A DNA stretch of 64,000 nucleotides from an uncultured Candidatus Saccharibacteria bacterium (GTDB lineage: Bacteria; Patescibacteriota; Saccharimonadia; Saccharimonadales; Saccharimonadaceae). The stretch covers positions 32,425-96,424 of the forward strand of contig CAOJGQ010000002.1 in the NCBI GenBank assembly GCA_948435375.1, given 5' to 3'. Position numbers and translations under genes: made by a program. Position 1 is the stretch's first letter; the number at the start of each line of letters is the position of its first letter. Of the stretch, positions 52,840 to 61,528 are shown piece after piece. The notes under the pieces were generated by a model. It ran no database searches. It was not told where the DNA came from and worked only from the letters and a program-made list of their open reading frames with translations.

Positions 52840-53658
52840 TTAGTGACAGCCACGACCGCCATCGACGCCACGTAGACCAAGCGCAGCGCAAACGTCATGT
52901 AGCAATTTGCGACGAAAATCTAGCACTCGCACACGCCAACCAAACAGCCGCTCAAGCTCAGATTTAATTTCCCAAAAGTGCGTGTCGAGGATTAAGAGCG
53001 CGTCGACCGACTGAGGTTCGAGAGATGGATCGGGCGCAGCAGCTAATGTGCTGGCGGAGCGATGATCTGCTTGCTGAGGCTTCAGCGTCTGGGCGAGTGG
53101 TAAAGAGCGTTTTTGTTGCGCAAGACGACGCAAGCTGGTGGGCGAAGGACCGCCAGTGAGCTGAAAATATGGTGCTAGGTCGGCCTGGATTTGCTCATTT
53201 TCGAGTTCACCATCGTCAATCAATTTTTCCCAGGTCGGATGTTCAGCTGTAATAAAAGTCGATTGTGGCAAGCTGGCGCGTAGACGCGCGAACAGTTCCG
53301 AAGCCAGAGTCTGCTTCCCGGCTAGGACGCCGATTTGCTGAGGATAATTTCGGGTGTGCAAAATATAGGGCAAGCTATAATCCATGCTGACAAAATGCTG
53401 CTTGGGATATTTTTGACATAGATAGTCTAGAGCGAGTGACGTACCATAACCACCAAGAACAATCAGGTCAACTTGGTCCAGGTAGCGAATCAGCGCCGCT
53501 TCGACTAGCCGCTCGATCGTGGCGCGGTCTTTGGTGTGGTATGGAGCGTGCGCCCAATCAATTACGCGGACAATTTCGACCATACCGAGCTCCTCGCTCA
53601 AAAAATCCGCCACTAATTCCCCTCCCCAACCGCTATCACAAACGACAATTTTTAACAT
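52840..53658 (-). CDS. glutamate racemase homologue lacking both catalytic cysteines
   Basis: 272 residues. MurI landmarks are present: CDSGWGGELV (FDSGxGG), WAHAPYHTK (ADxxxxPYG) and the two sites where the catalytic Cys should be. The first reads GGYGTSLALDYL instead of xACNTASAxALxxL, the second LDTHFWEIKSEL instead of GCTHYPLL. A non-homologous insert (about 195-215) is also present. Racemisation by the two-Cys mechanism is therefore impossible; it may be a binding protein or a different enzyme. It lies alone, convergent with the P-type ATPase. Confidence 0.8.
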   Translation of the reverse strand: MLKIVVCDSGWGGELVADFLSEELGMVEIVRVIDWAHAPYHTKDRATIERLVEAALIRYLDQVDLIVLGGYGTSLALDYLCQKYPKQHFVSMDYSLPYILHTRNYPQQIGVLAGKQTLASELFARLRASLPQSTFITAEHPTWEKLIDDGELENEQIQADLAPYFQLTGGPSPTSLRRLAQQKRSLPLAQTLKPQQADHRSASTLAAAPDPSLEPQSVDALLILDTHFWEIKSELERLFGWRVRVLDFRRKLLHDVCAALGLRGVDGGRGCH

Positions 53659-54090
53659 TGCTTTTTCTCCTCGTTGCTATTCTTATATTCCAGAATAATA
53701 CATTTTTGACAAAACGGCGAAATAAATTTTCAATTTACTTAACACAGTGTTAAACGAATGGAAAAATCACAGAGGTGGAAAAAATACGCTATTTTGGGCA
53801 GAATAAGCGGTTTGAAAGACGTTTTAGGAGCTGCCGACTCGCCAAGCCAGACCAGCGATCGCGATAGCGCGAGAGATAAAGATTAGCGCCATCAAAAAAG
53901 TAGGAAATAGCTGTAAAGCGGCGAGACGTCGGCGGTGCCGAGCCAATAATAGCCCAAGTTGCCAGCACTTTTCAAGGGACCATTGCTAAACATAATAGTC
54001 TCGCCACGAGTTAGATATATAGGAGAAATGGAGATTGTTTGGTGTTTTGAGGGAAATATGCTAAAATTCAGATAGGCAGTTTGCCTGAGA
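53659..54090. other. gap with cassette F and the tRNA-Pro promoter
   Basis: AT-rich sequence, the decayed cassette F, and a promoter for tRNA-Pro (TTGGTG, 17 nt, TAAAAT at about 54062-54067). No other gene seen. Confidence 0.6.
53836..54035 (-). repeat. lectin-domain cassette F (frameshifted)
   Basis: Minus strand encodes SPIYLTRG, FSNGPLKSAG, YYWLGTADVSPLYSYFLLF, then one extra T in a T6 run shifts the frame; the continuation GANLYLSRYRDRWSGL is in the next frame. A diverged copy. Confidence 0.7.
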
Positions 54091-54165
54091 CGGGGTTTGG
54101 CGCAGTGGTAGCGCGCACGCCTGGGGGGCGTGAGGTCGCTGGTTCGATCCCAGTAACCCCGACCA
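54091..54165 (+). tRNA. tRNA-Pro (GGG)
   Basis: Acceptor CGGGGTT / AACCCCG, anticodon loop CTGGGGG with anticodon GGG, T-arm CTGGTTCGATCCCAG and encoded CCA. The −35 box of the next gene overlaps its 3' end. Confidence 0.97.
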
Positions 54166-54198
54166 TTGATATTTTGTGAAATTATGTTATAGTTTAGA

Positions 54199-54690
54199 GT
54201 GGGTTTGATGGATTCAATTATTACTACCGATTATTACGACAATCAATACAAAGCGGACCCTGATAAGGTGCAGCCATCGATCCATGTTTATGGTATAGTG
54301 GTTGACGGTGACCGAGCGTTGGTTTCGCCGCAGTTTGACGGCTATGATTGGCCGGGCGGCACATTTAGGATTGGCGAAGATACGATTCAGACATTGAAGC
54401 GGGAATTTAAGGAAGAAACTGGTCTTGACGTTGAGCCGATTAAGTTGCTTGACGTCGAGACCAGTCTTTTTCACCACCCTAAGCGCGGCACCGATCACCA
54501 TTCAATATTGATTTACTATTTGGTGAAAGTGACGGGCGGCAAAATCACGGATGCCGGTTTTGATGTCGACGAAAAGGAATATGCCAGACTCGCAGAGTGG
54601 GTGCCGATAGTAAATTTGCGAAAAATGAGGCATGCTTGTAGCATCGACGTTACGGATAAGCTTTTAGATTTGGTGGAGGATTATGAATAA
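54199..54690 (+). CDS. Nudix hydrolase
   Basis: 163 residues from a GTG at 54199, or 160 from the ATG at 54208. The GTG lies 5 nt after TATAGT (54188-54193, with TTGATA 16 nt further up), like a leaderless start; the ATG is the alternative. The Nudix box GTFRIGEDTIQTLKREFKEE (then TGL) is complete. Probably cleans a nucleotide or sugar nucleotide. Its stop overlaps the ATG of the ABC exporter gene. Confidence 0.87.
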   Translation: MGLMDSIITTDYYDNQYKADPDKVQPSIHVYGIVVDGDRALVSPQFDGYDWPGGTFRIGEDTIQTLKREFKEETGLDVEPIKLLDVETSLFHHPKRGTDHHSILIYYLVKVTGGKITDAGFDVDEKEYARLAEWVPIVNLRKMRHACSIDVTDKLLDLVEDYE

Positions 54691-56441
54691 AGAATCGAAA
54701 TTGTGGCATAAAGTTTATTCGATGCTCACTAGAAAAACAGAAACGGAATTTTGTTTTCATTTTGGTGATCATGGTTGCTTCGGCAATCTTGAGCCAGCTA
54801 CTCCCATTGACGATTGGGGATTTGACGAACGACGTGCTGAGCCAGTCGGACCTGTCTTTCACTAAAGTGATTCCCTTCCTGGTTTTTATACTTTTGATCA
54901 CAGTTTCGAATGAGATTTTGAAAGTGATCCGGCGGCTTTTAGTTGAAGATACAAGCACGAGCTTTGAGAAAACGGCGCGCACTAGAGCGATTAATGCACT
55001 GCTGCACGCGCCGCTTAACTTTTTCCGCAAGAATATGATTGGCCACATTCATGGCCGGCTCAATCGCAGTTTGGAAGGGGTGGTGAAGTTGATCAAGCTG
55101 GTTTTTATGGATTTTGCGCCGGCAGTTTTTAACGGGATAGCGGCGATAATCGTAATCTTTTCGCAGCTGCCGCCGGAGTTGGCTTTTTTGATGTTTATGG
55201 TTGTGCCGGTTGGTACGATAATTGTCCTGAGACAGATTTCTACGCAGAAAGGGATTCGCGTGCAGCTGATGGAAGAAAAGTCGACCATGGATGGCGCGGT
55301 GGTGGAGCTGATTAACGGGATTGAGGTGATTCGCGTGACGGACAATGTTAGCACTGAGGTGGAGCGGTTTGATAATCAATCTGAGAATCTGCGCAGCAAA
55401 GAAATGCGTCACCACCGGTCAATGGCATTTTATGATTGTTTGAAGTTTATCAACGAGGCGGTTTTTACGGTGATCGTGATCGGCGTTTCGACTTTTTTGG
55501 CAGGCAAAGGCGAAATTAGCGTAGGCGCGGTTCTAACTTCGTATCTTTGTTTCACGCAACTGACCACACCACTACGAGAATTGCATCGCATTCTGGATGA
55601 ACTTTCGGAGTCATCGGTGCTGGCGGAGTCTTATTTTGAGATCTTGGATCTGCCGCAGGATTTTTCTTATCGTCTGATCCCAGCGCCGGAAAAACTCTTC
55701 CCGAGCAACACTTTGATCGAGATTCGCCACCTAAAGTTTGCTTATGGCGAGGAGAAAACTATTTTGAACAATTTGGATTTAGAGATCAAGGAAAATAGTT
55801 TTATTGGTCTAGTGGGACCGTCTGGTTGTGGCAAATCGAGTTTGATCAAAGTTTTGCTGCGACTGGAGGACTATCAAGACGGAGAGATTGTTGTCGATGG
55901 TTCAAGTTTGCGCGATTTGGCGCGGGAGGAAATTGCCAACTTGATGGCGTTGGTGCCACAAACGCCGTTTCTGATCGCAGCTTCGATTCGTGAAAATATT
56001 GCTTATGGTATGCACCGAGAAGTGAGCGACGCGGAGATACACGAGGCGGCTAGACGGGCAAATATTAGTGATTTTATTGAGCAGCTACCGGAAGGTTACG
56101 AAACGATTTTGGCAGAATCGGGCAGTAATTTGTCCGGTGGTCAACGCCAACGGATTGCGATTGCGCGAGTTTTTCTGCGCAAACCCAAAATTTTGATTCT
56201 GGACGAGGCGACGAGCGCGCTGGACAATACTTCGGAACGATATATTCAGGACGAAATCGAGAAAATGCAAAAAGAAAATCATACCACGGTGATTTCGATC
56301 GCGCATAGACTATCAACGCTGAGAAATACGGATGAAATTATCGTGTTCAGTCAAGGTAAGATCGCACAGCGAGGAAAGTTTGATGCGCTAAAAGACCGGG
56401 CGGGAATTTTTCAGGATATGTATCTTGGGAAGTTGAAGTAG
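54683..56441 (+). pseudogene. ABC exporter (fused membrane and ATPase domains), frameshifted near its start
   Basis: The ATG at 54683 overlaps the Nudix stop and encodes MNKESKLWHKVYSMLTRKTETEF; the rest of the protein is one frame over from about 54755. Removing one T of TTTT at 54749-54752 gives EFVFILVIMVASAILSQLL, a proper first helix, and a 586-residue exporter. The remaining 559-codon frame has six membrane helices, Walker A GPSGCGKSS, signature LSGGQRQR, Walker B ILILDEATSALD and His switch AHR. Either a real frameshift, a slippery site, or a base error; an internal start at 54762 would lose most of helix 1. Confidence 0.8.
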
Positions 56442-56443
56442 GC

Positions 56444-56866
56444 ATGGCGAAAAATAAAGAAATTGAAAAATTTATCGGTAAACAGAATGTTTGCTTTATA
56501 TGCTCGATCGACGATCAAAATTATCCTAATGTGAAAGCAATGCTGAGACCGAGAAAGCGGAGGGGCTTGAAGGAGTTTTATTTCTCTACTAATACTTCGT
56601 CAATGCGGGTAAAACAATACTTAGACAATCCAAATGCTAGCGTCTATTTTTATCATAAAGGGCTAATTAAATATATTGGCGTGATGTTAAAAGGAAAGAT
56701 GGAAGTCTTGACGGATCAAGAAACTAAAAATATGATTTGGAAAAAAGGAGATACGATGTTTTATAAGAAAGGTGTAACCGACCCAGATTATTGTGTTTTA
56801 AAATTTACTGCGACAGATGGTAGATATTACTGTGATTTGAAGACAGAAAATTTTGATATTAAGTAA
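56444..56866 (+). CDS. pyridoxamine 5'-phosphate oxidase-like (FMN-binding split barrel) protein
   Basis: 140 residues. NVCFICSIDDQNYPNVKAML and FYFSTNTSSMRVKQYLDNPNASVYF match the general-stress-protein-26-like branch of the FMN-binding split-barrel family. Such proteins bind FMN or related cofactors and reduce small molecules. It starts 2 nt after the ABC exporter stop and precedes a flavodoxin gene, a sensible redox pair. Confidence 0.85.
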   Translation: MAKNKEIEKFIGKQNVCFICSIDDQNYPNVKAMLRPRKRRGLKEFYFSTNTSSMRVKQYLDNPNASVYFYHKGLIKYIGVMLKGKMEVLTDQETKNMIWKKGDTMFYKKGVTDPDYCVLKFTATDGRYYCDLKTENFDIK

Positions 56867-56886
56867 TTTTTGGAAGGAGCAGGGTT

Positions 56887-57324
56887 TTGAAAACCGCCAT
56901 CATCTATCATTCATTTCATCACGAGAATACGGAGAAATTGGTGCAAAGTTTCCTGGACGGTATTGACATTATACCGGCGAAGAAAGTTGGCGATATCAAT
57001 TTAGCGGAATATGATTTGGTTGGTTTCGCTTCGGGGATTTATGGAGGCAGATTTGCGGCGGAGATTGATGAAGTGATAAAACAGCATTCCCCTGAGCTAA
57101 AACGAGTTTTCTTGGTCTATACGAGCCACAGTGACAACCCGAAATATGGCGAGAAAATGAAGGCTATGCTTCAAGAACTTGACATAAAAGTCGTCGGGAT
57201 ATTTTCTTGTCGTGGTTATAATACTTTTGGGCCGTTCAAACTGGTTGGCGGAACGAACAAGGATCGGCCGGATGAGAATGATTTGCGGGAGTATCGGGAG
57301 TTTATGGAAGGGTTAGTGAAATGA
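56887..57324 (+). CDS. flavodoxin-domain protein
   Basis: 145 residues from a TTG at 56887, chosen because AAGGAG lies 8 nt upstream and no ATG fits. The start TAIIYHSFHHENTEKLV is the FMN-phosphate loop region, and GFASGIYGGRF and VYTSHSD the isoalloxazine loops. Likely an electron carrier, possibly for the split-barrel protein just before it. Last gene of the Nudix-ABC-FMN transcript. Confidence 0.85.
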   Translation: MKTAIIYHSFHHENTEKLVQSFLDGIDIIPAKKVGDINLAEYDLVGFASGIYGGRFAAEIDEVIKQHSPELKRVFLVYTSHSDNPKYGEKMKAMLQELDIKVVGIFSCRGYNTFGPFKLVGGTNKDRPDENDLREYREFMEGLVK

Positions 57325-57398
57325 AGATTCCGTTCAATGCGGTAAAAATTTTCAACATGCTTTATGACTGAGGTGAAGGCTTATCTTAGGGCGTTTTG

Positions 57399-57908
57399 TT
57401 AGCGGCGCCGTAGTGCTTTTTGGATGAATTCGGCCTTATGCGCAGTATAAGATTTACGATCGTGTGGATACTTTTTGGCGAGATCGTGTTTTAGTTTGGA
57501 GTACTTTTTCTTCAGTTGCGGGTCTTCTCGCAAGGTGTCGCGGAATTTTATGCTATCATTCATTCTTTGCCCCTTGTATTCCATAACATGGATAAAATGC
57601 GTACGATTTGCCTCGGGGCCTTTGCGAATGAGAATTTCTCCTGGATCGTTATTCTCTTTCACGGAATAATCGTTCGATTCGTTGAAGGATTGGCGCACTT
57701 TTCCAAAGTCGGTCAGGTCCTCCAGCCCAACTGCAATGTCGATGATCGGTTTCGCATCTAGTTGTTCAACCGAAGTCGAGCCGATATGCTGGATATCCAA
57801 GGCAAGTGGACCGAAGATGTTGAGCAAAACTTGTTTTTCAGCTTCAAAATCTTCCTGCCACCTTGGATTCCATTTTTCCAGTTTTACTTCGCCAACTTTG
57901 AGACCCAT
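57399..57908 (-). CDS. GrpB-family (UPF0157) nucleotidyltransferase-fold protein
   Basis: 169 residues. QHIGSTSVEQLDAKPIIDIAV and THFIHVMEYKGQRMNDSIKFRD are the GrpB signature; the family has a nucleotidyltransferase fold but no settled role apart from links to coenzyme A synthesis fusions. AAAGGAG precedes the ATG and TAAAAT lies just upstream. A single gene, convergent with the flavodoxin operon. Confidence 0.9.
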   Translation of the reverse strand: MGLKVGEVKLEKWNPRWQEDFEAEKQVLLNIFGPLALDIQHIGSTSVEQLDAKPIIDIAVGLEDLTDFGKVRQSFNESNDYSVKENNDPGEILIRKGPEANRTHFIHVMEYKGQRMNDSIKFRDTLREDPQLKKKYSKLKHDLAKKYPHDRKSYTAHKAEFIQKALRRR

Positions 57909-58032
57909 GATTAGCTCCTTTGGGTTTATTTTAGCATAAAATTAATTAAACTCTATTGACGACTTATACATTATATAGATAATGCTTTTTCGTGTTTCAT
58001 AAACATATTGCAGCACGTAAGCAACTAAGCTA

Positions 58033-58677
58033 TTATCGCTTATGACTTGGTAGATAATTCTGGTCGATTCTTTTTCTAATGTTAGATAGTACTTCACCCT
58101 TATATCTATAACATGAGAAACCATTAAGCGAGCGCCCCGTCGCGTCGACGACGGCACGAGAAATTGCCTTCACCTCGCTATTTTCTAGCTGTACCTGATT
58201 AATGTTGTCAACGGTTTTAACTTTAGGATATTCGCTCGTGATCGGGGCTAGTTCGGTACCCACAGGAACGCCAAGCATGGCAAAAGTCGTTGGGCTACTC
58301 ATCGGTCGCACGGAACCGTTGGCGTTTTTGGCGTCTTCCGCAGTTTCGTTGCCAAAATTCTCGATTTCCCGGTCATCTAGCAGTGAGGAGATGTTCAGTA
58401 TCATGTCTCTTACTATTTCCGGAGCAATGTTGAAAAACTCCCGATTCTTTCTAGTGCGAGTATCAGTCAGCTTATCCAACTCTCGATGGATTACACGTTC
58501 AAGCTCTTTATATTTCGCCGTCCGCACGGCAAAATATGGTTCGAAGGGCGTGGGGATGCTGGTTGTGTCTAAATTTTTCAACCTACGTTTTAGATCCTTC
58601 GCATGACCAACTTTAATACAATTCTGCATGCTCGGATTTGTGAAAATATAGACATAGCCTTTTTCTTTGGGGTTCAT
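58033..58677 (-). CDS. GIY-YIG (T5orf172/Mug113-like) nuclease-domain protein
   Basis: 214 residues from the ATG at 58677; the ATG at 58695 lies inside the −10 box TATAAT. KGYVYIFTNPSMQNCIKVGHAKDLKRRLKNLDT with the late KNREFFNIAPE matches the T5orf172 branch of GIY-YIG. The C-terminal half (SEVKAISRAVVDATGRSLNG) is unclassified. Such proteins occur beside restriction-modification and phage-defence genes, and here it follows an hsdS remnant. Nuclease activity is not certain: the catalytic Arg and Glu should be checked. Confidence 0.8.
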   Translation of the reverse strand: MNPKEKGYVYIFTNPSMQNCIKVGHAKDLKRRLKNLDTTSIPTPFEPYFAVRTAKYKELERVIHRELDKLTDTRTRKNREFFNIAPEIVRDMILNISSLLDDREIENFGNETAEDAKNANGSVRPMSSPTTFAMLGVPVGTELAPITSEYPKVKTVDNINQVQLENSEVKAISRAVVDATGRSLNGFSCYRYKGEVLSNIRKRIDQNYLPSHKR

Positions 58678-58710
58678 ATGCTCTATATTATACATTCTAT
58701 TTTTCAGATT

Positions 58711-59466
58711 TCAAAACATAATTGTAATACTTTGCGATGTAGATTCAAAAAGCATTTGCGTCTTTTCTAATGATTTTTGAATGACAAATTTTGATTTGTC
58801 GACCTGGGAGACGAAGTCAGCAAAATGATTTTGAAGTTCTATTGGAGGAATTGATACTTCATAATTCTCTAAGAATGATGCTGGCGTTCTTCTTTGTCCG
58901 GCACTACCAGTCATATTGGCTTCCGCATCCTTCCTAAAGGTTTTAAATGACGTTATTATGTAGATCCAGTACGGATTACTTATGTTATCAATTGGACGCA
59001 AAACATGAAATTCAGTAGATCCAAAACCTATACCGTTCATTAAGCTTTTAGCCACCGCGCCCTTACCATTCTCCATACACGGAGTAATCTTAGCAAACAG
59101 CACATCGTTTTCTGCGAAATAAGTAAAACCTTTCTTTACTTCATCATAGGTGCGTATGTCCGACGCATCTATTCCGCCATTTTCGGAAACAGAAGACATA
59201 GGCACAAAAGAAACTTTAATATTATTAACCAATCTCTTGTCGTCAGCTTTCCTAGGATTTATCTCACAGCAACTTCCGAGTTTAGTTTTTCCATATCCAA
59301 ATGGGTCGGTTCCAGGCGATCCAAACATCTCGACAAATCGGGCTTTGGTGAGGGTGTCCAATTCGTCAATTTGTTTCTTCCTCTGTGTCAATATTAAGTT
59401 TAGACGATCAAATAAAGTTACTACCTCTTTTTGTCGATCAAGAGACGGCAGCTCCATCTGGGCCGT
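58711..59466 (-). pseudogene. type I restriction specificity subunit (hsdS), truncated
   Basis: Homology starts at ELPSLDRQKEVVTLFDRLNL (about 59465) with the first coiled-coil spacer, followed by one full target-recognition domain (KLGSCCEINPR ... FLENYEVSIPPIELQ) and the second spacer. The first recognition domain is missing and the DNA before it belongs to hsdR. No hsdM or full hsdR is present. An ATG at 59493 opens the frame but its first 12 codons are hsdR DNA read out of phase. Could at most make a half-HsdS. Confidence 0.8.
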
Positions 59467-59539
59467 CAAACAAACGCCATCCGGCCTGCTCAAGCAGCTG
59501 ATTTATTTTCAATCTCGCTTTAGCTTCCTTTTGTGACAT
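59438..59539 (-). pseudogene. hsdR N-terminal remnant
   Basis: From the ATG at 59539, MSQKEAKARLKINQLLEQAG then WRLFD matches the start of type I restriction HsdR (EAKARIKINKLLEEAGWRF); homology ends after about 25 codons where hsdS sequence begins in another frame. TATAAT (59546-59551, minus strand) is 6 nt before this ATG, so the original promoter survives. Confidence 0.75.
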
Positions 59540-59573
59540 ATCTATATTATATTACACAAAAGCCTTTTCGTCT

Positions 59574-59735
59574 CTAATTCAAAATCGCGATCATAATATT
59601 CAAATAACCGGCGAAAGTCACCCAAAGCAGATAAGGCAAGAGTAGCCACATGACGGCGCGATGATTTTTTGAGACCCCAGACTTTGTGAGTTTTGCTTGT
59701 TTGAGCCATGTTGAATAAAATTCCTCGTGTTTAAG
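59574..59735 (-). pseudogene. TspO/MBR-family C-terminal remnant
   Basis: The minus frame ending at 59574 reads KNHRAVMWLLLPYLLWVTFA then GYLNIMIAILN, the typical end of tryptophan-rich sensory proteins (LLLPYLxWVTFAxYLN). About 54 codons are open with no start; the four earlier helices are gone. Confidence 0.65.
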
Positions 59736-59755
59736 TTAGCAATCTTTGGTAACCT

Positions 59756-59950
59756 TTAGCGACCGAAAATCTTGCGCTTAACTTTCGTAGTTTCCTTCTT
59801 GGCGCTGGATTTGAGTTTGGAAGCCTTTTTCGAAGCGTCTTTGGTCAGTTTGCTAACCTCTTTTTCGGTCTTTTTGAAACCTTTTTCGAGATTTTTACCA
59901 ACTTTTTTGGCATCTTTTTCAAGTTTCTTTTTAGTGCTTTCGAAGGTCAT
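59756..59950 (-). CDS. small Lys-rich helical protein
   Basis: 64 residues, about 40% Lys, in amphipathic repeats (KKLEKDAKKVGKNLEKGFKK). Resembles the histone-H1-like or late-embryogenesis-like small proteins of compact genomes; could bind nucleic acid or be a stress protein. AGGA lies 8 nt upstream of the ATG and TATAAT is at 59983-59988 on the minus strand, so it is likely expressed. No specific family assigned. Confidence 0.65.
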   Translation of the reverse strand: MTFESTKKKLEKDAKKVGKNLEKGFKKTEKEVSKLTKDASKKASKLKSSAKKETTKVKRKIFGR

Positions 59951-60091
59951 TTCAGCTTCCTGCTTAATATTTATGCTTGTATTATAGCATGGACGATGGC
60001 AAAATTTACTAACGTTTTTGGATAACGGTTTTGACTAGATGAGGTGTTATAATGGAGAAAAGCAGAACTTAATGAGTGAAGGAAGCGCAAA

Positions 60092-61015
60092 ATGATAGAA
60101 AAAGTGGAGCTGAGGCTAAAAAGCGAGTTTGATGGCTTGGAGCTGGGCGCGAGTTTGCGAGTGCCAGAGCGGCCTTGGGGAATTTTACAGCTCGCGCATG
60201 GCATGGCGGAACACCGTGAGCGTTACCATGATTTTATGGATTTTTGTGCGGAAAATGGCCTAATAGTGGCAATTCATGACCATCGCGGTCATGGCACTAG
60301 TGTGAGAACTCCGAATGATTATGGTTATTTTGGAAAAAGTGGGATCGAAGGATTAGTGCAAGATGTGCACCAGATGACGCTTTATTTACGCAAGCGCTTT
60401 CCGGAGCAGAGTTTGACGCTATTAGGGCATAGCATGGGCTCACTGATTGTGCGGTGCTACGCGCAGGAGTTTGACCGAGACATTGATGGGCTGATTGTGT
60501 GCGGTTCGCCGAGCAAGCGCGTGGGTGCGGGGATGGGGATTCTGGTGGCGAAGTTTTTGCAACTGTTTCGCTCGGACCATCACCGCAGTACTTTTTTGAA
60601 CAGCTTAGCGTTTGGTGGTTATAATAAGAAGTTTCCAGGAGAGAATAGTCCGAATGCTTGGGTGGTGAGTGATCCGGCGGTGGTCGAGGCATATGATGCG
60701 GATGAACGCTCGGGTTTCGTCTTCACGTTGAATGGTTTTGAAACGCTTTTTGGTTTGATTAAGCGGGCCTATCGCAAAACTGGCTGGGCGATGCAAAATC
60801 CAGAGCTGCCGATCTTCTTCATTGCTGGGGCTGATGATCCGTGTATTATCAGCGAGAAAGATTTTCAGAAGGCGGTGAATTTCATGCGTGAGCGTGGTTA
60901 TCGTGACGTCAAGAGTAAGCTTTATCCGAGCATGCGACATGAGATTTTGAATGAAATCGGCAAGCTGGAAGTTTGGCAAGATGTGGTGGCTAAGGTAAAA
61001 GAAAATACTGAGTAA
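60092..61015 (+). CDS. alpha/beta hydrolase, monoacylglycerol-lipase type
   Basis: 307 residues. QLAHGMAEHRERY (oxyanion hole), IHDHRGHGTS, nucleophile GHSMGS, acid in GADDPCI and late His in PSMRHEILNE match the Hydrolase_4 / lysophospholipase group. Probably hydrolyses monoacylglycerols or lysophospholipids, useful for an organism that takes lipids from a host (inference). TATAAT at 60048-60053 with TG before it; weak −35. Followed by element M3. Confidence 0.9.
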   Translation: MIEKVELRLKSEFDGLELGASLRVPERPWGILQLAHGMAEHRERYHDFMDFCAENGLIVAIHDHRGHGTSVRTPNDYGYFGKSGIEGLVQDVHQMTLYLRKRFPEQSLTLLGHSMGSLIVRCYAQEFDRDIDGLIVCGSPSKRVGAGMGILVAKFLQLFRSDHHRSTFLNSLAFGGYNKKFPGENSPNAWVVSDPAVVEAYDADERSGFVFTLNGFETLFGLIKRAYRKTGWAMQNPELPIFFIAGADDPCIISEKDFQKAVNFMRERGYRDVKSKLYPSMRHEILNEIGKLEVWQDVVAKVKENTE

Positions 61016-61273
61016 TGAAGCCCACATACTAGTCTTTGTTTGTTGGTAAATTTGGTTTTTCGATTTGTCTTTTGGTGCTGGACACGGAGTCCTTTCATCC
61101 CATCTTCGCTAACGCTCAGATTCTCGGGCGTCGTCTCGGAAGAAAGAGTAAACTCTTTCTTCTCCCGACTCCTGGAGATTCGTGACGTCCGGAATGGTCC
61201 AGCACCCAAAAGCAAATAACAAAAAACCATAATACAGACAGTCAAAGTAAAGTGTAGGCTTAATTACGTTATG
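61012..61273. repeat. long hairpin element M3 (MITE-like)
   Basis: Terminal inverted repeats of about 70 bp, imperfect (AATGAAGCCCACAT at left; TAGGCTTAATTACGTTATG at right; then TGGTTTTTCGATTTG and CAAATAACAAAAAACCA inside), an inner TGGTGCTGGAC / GGTCCAGCACC stem and a GAAGAAAGAGT / CTCTTTCTTC hairpin. Immediately 5' of cassette G. Confidence 0.75.
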
Positions 61274-61315
61274 ATTTCCTTATCAAACAGAAGCAGAAAG
61301 CCAAAATCATCTATG

Positions 61316-61507
61316 AATCTCCTATATATCTAACTCGTGGCGGGTACGTAAATATGAATCTTGGTTCTTTGGGAGGCGCGGGCGTCGATGGCTACTACTG
61401 GGCTAGCCCTGCCTACCCGTCTACGCTCTCTGCGTACAACCTCAGTTTCAATAGCGCTAACGTCTTCCCGTCGACCTACAGCGCTCGTTGGTACGGCTTT
61501 ACGGTCC
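61316..61507 (+). repeat. lectin-domain variable cassette G
   Basis: Plus strand encodes SPIYLTRGGYV, LGSLGGAG, YYWASPAYPSTLSAYNL, NVFPSTYSARW, GFTVRTIRYLSWTVKPYQR before TAA. Convergent with H; the shared end is an inverted repeat (TGGTACGGCTTTACGGTCC and its complement). Confidence 0.85.
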
Positions 61508-61528
61508 GAACGATTAGATATCTATCCT

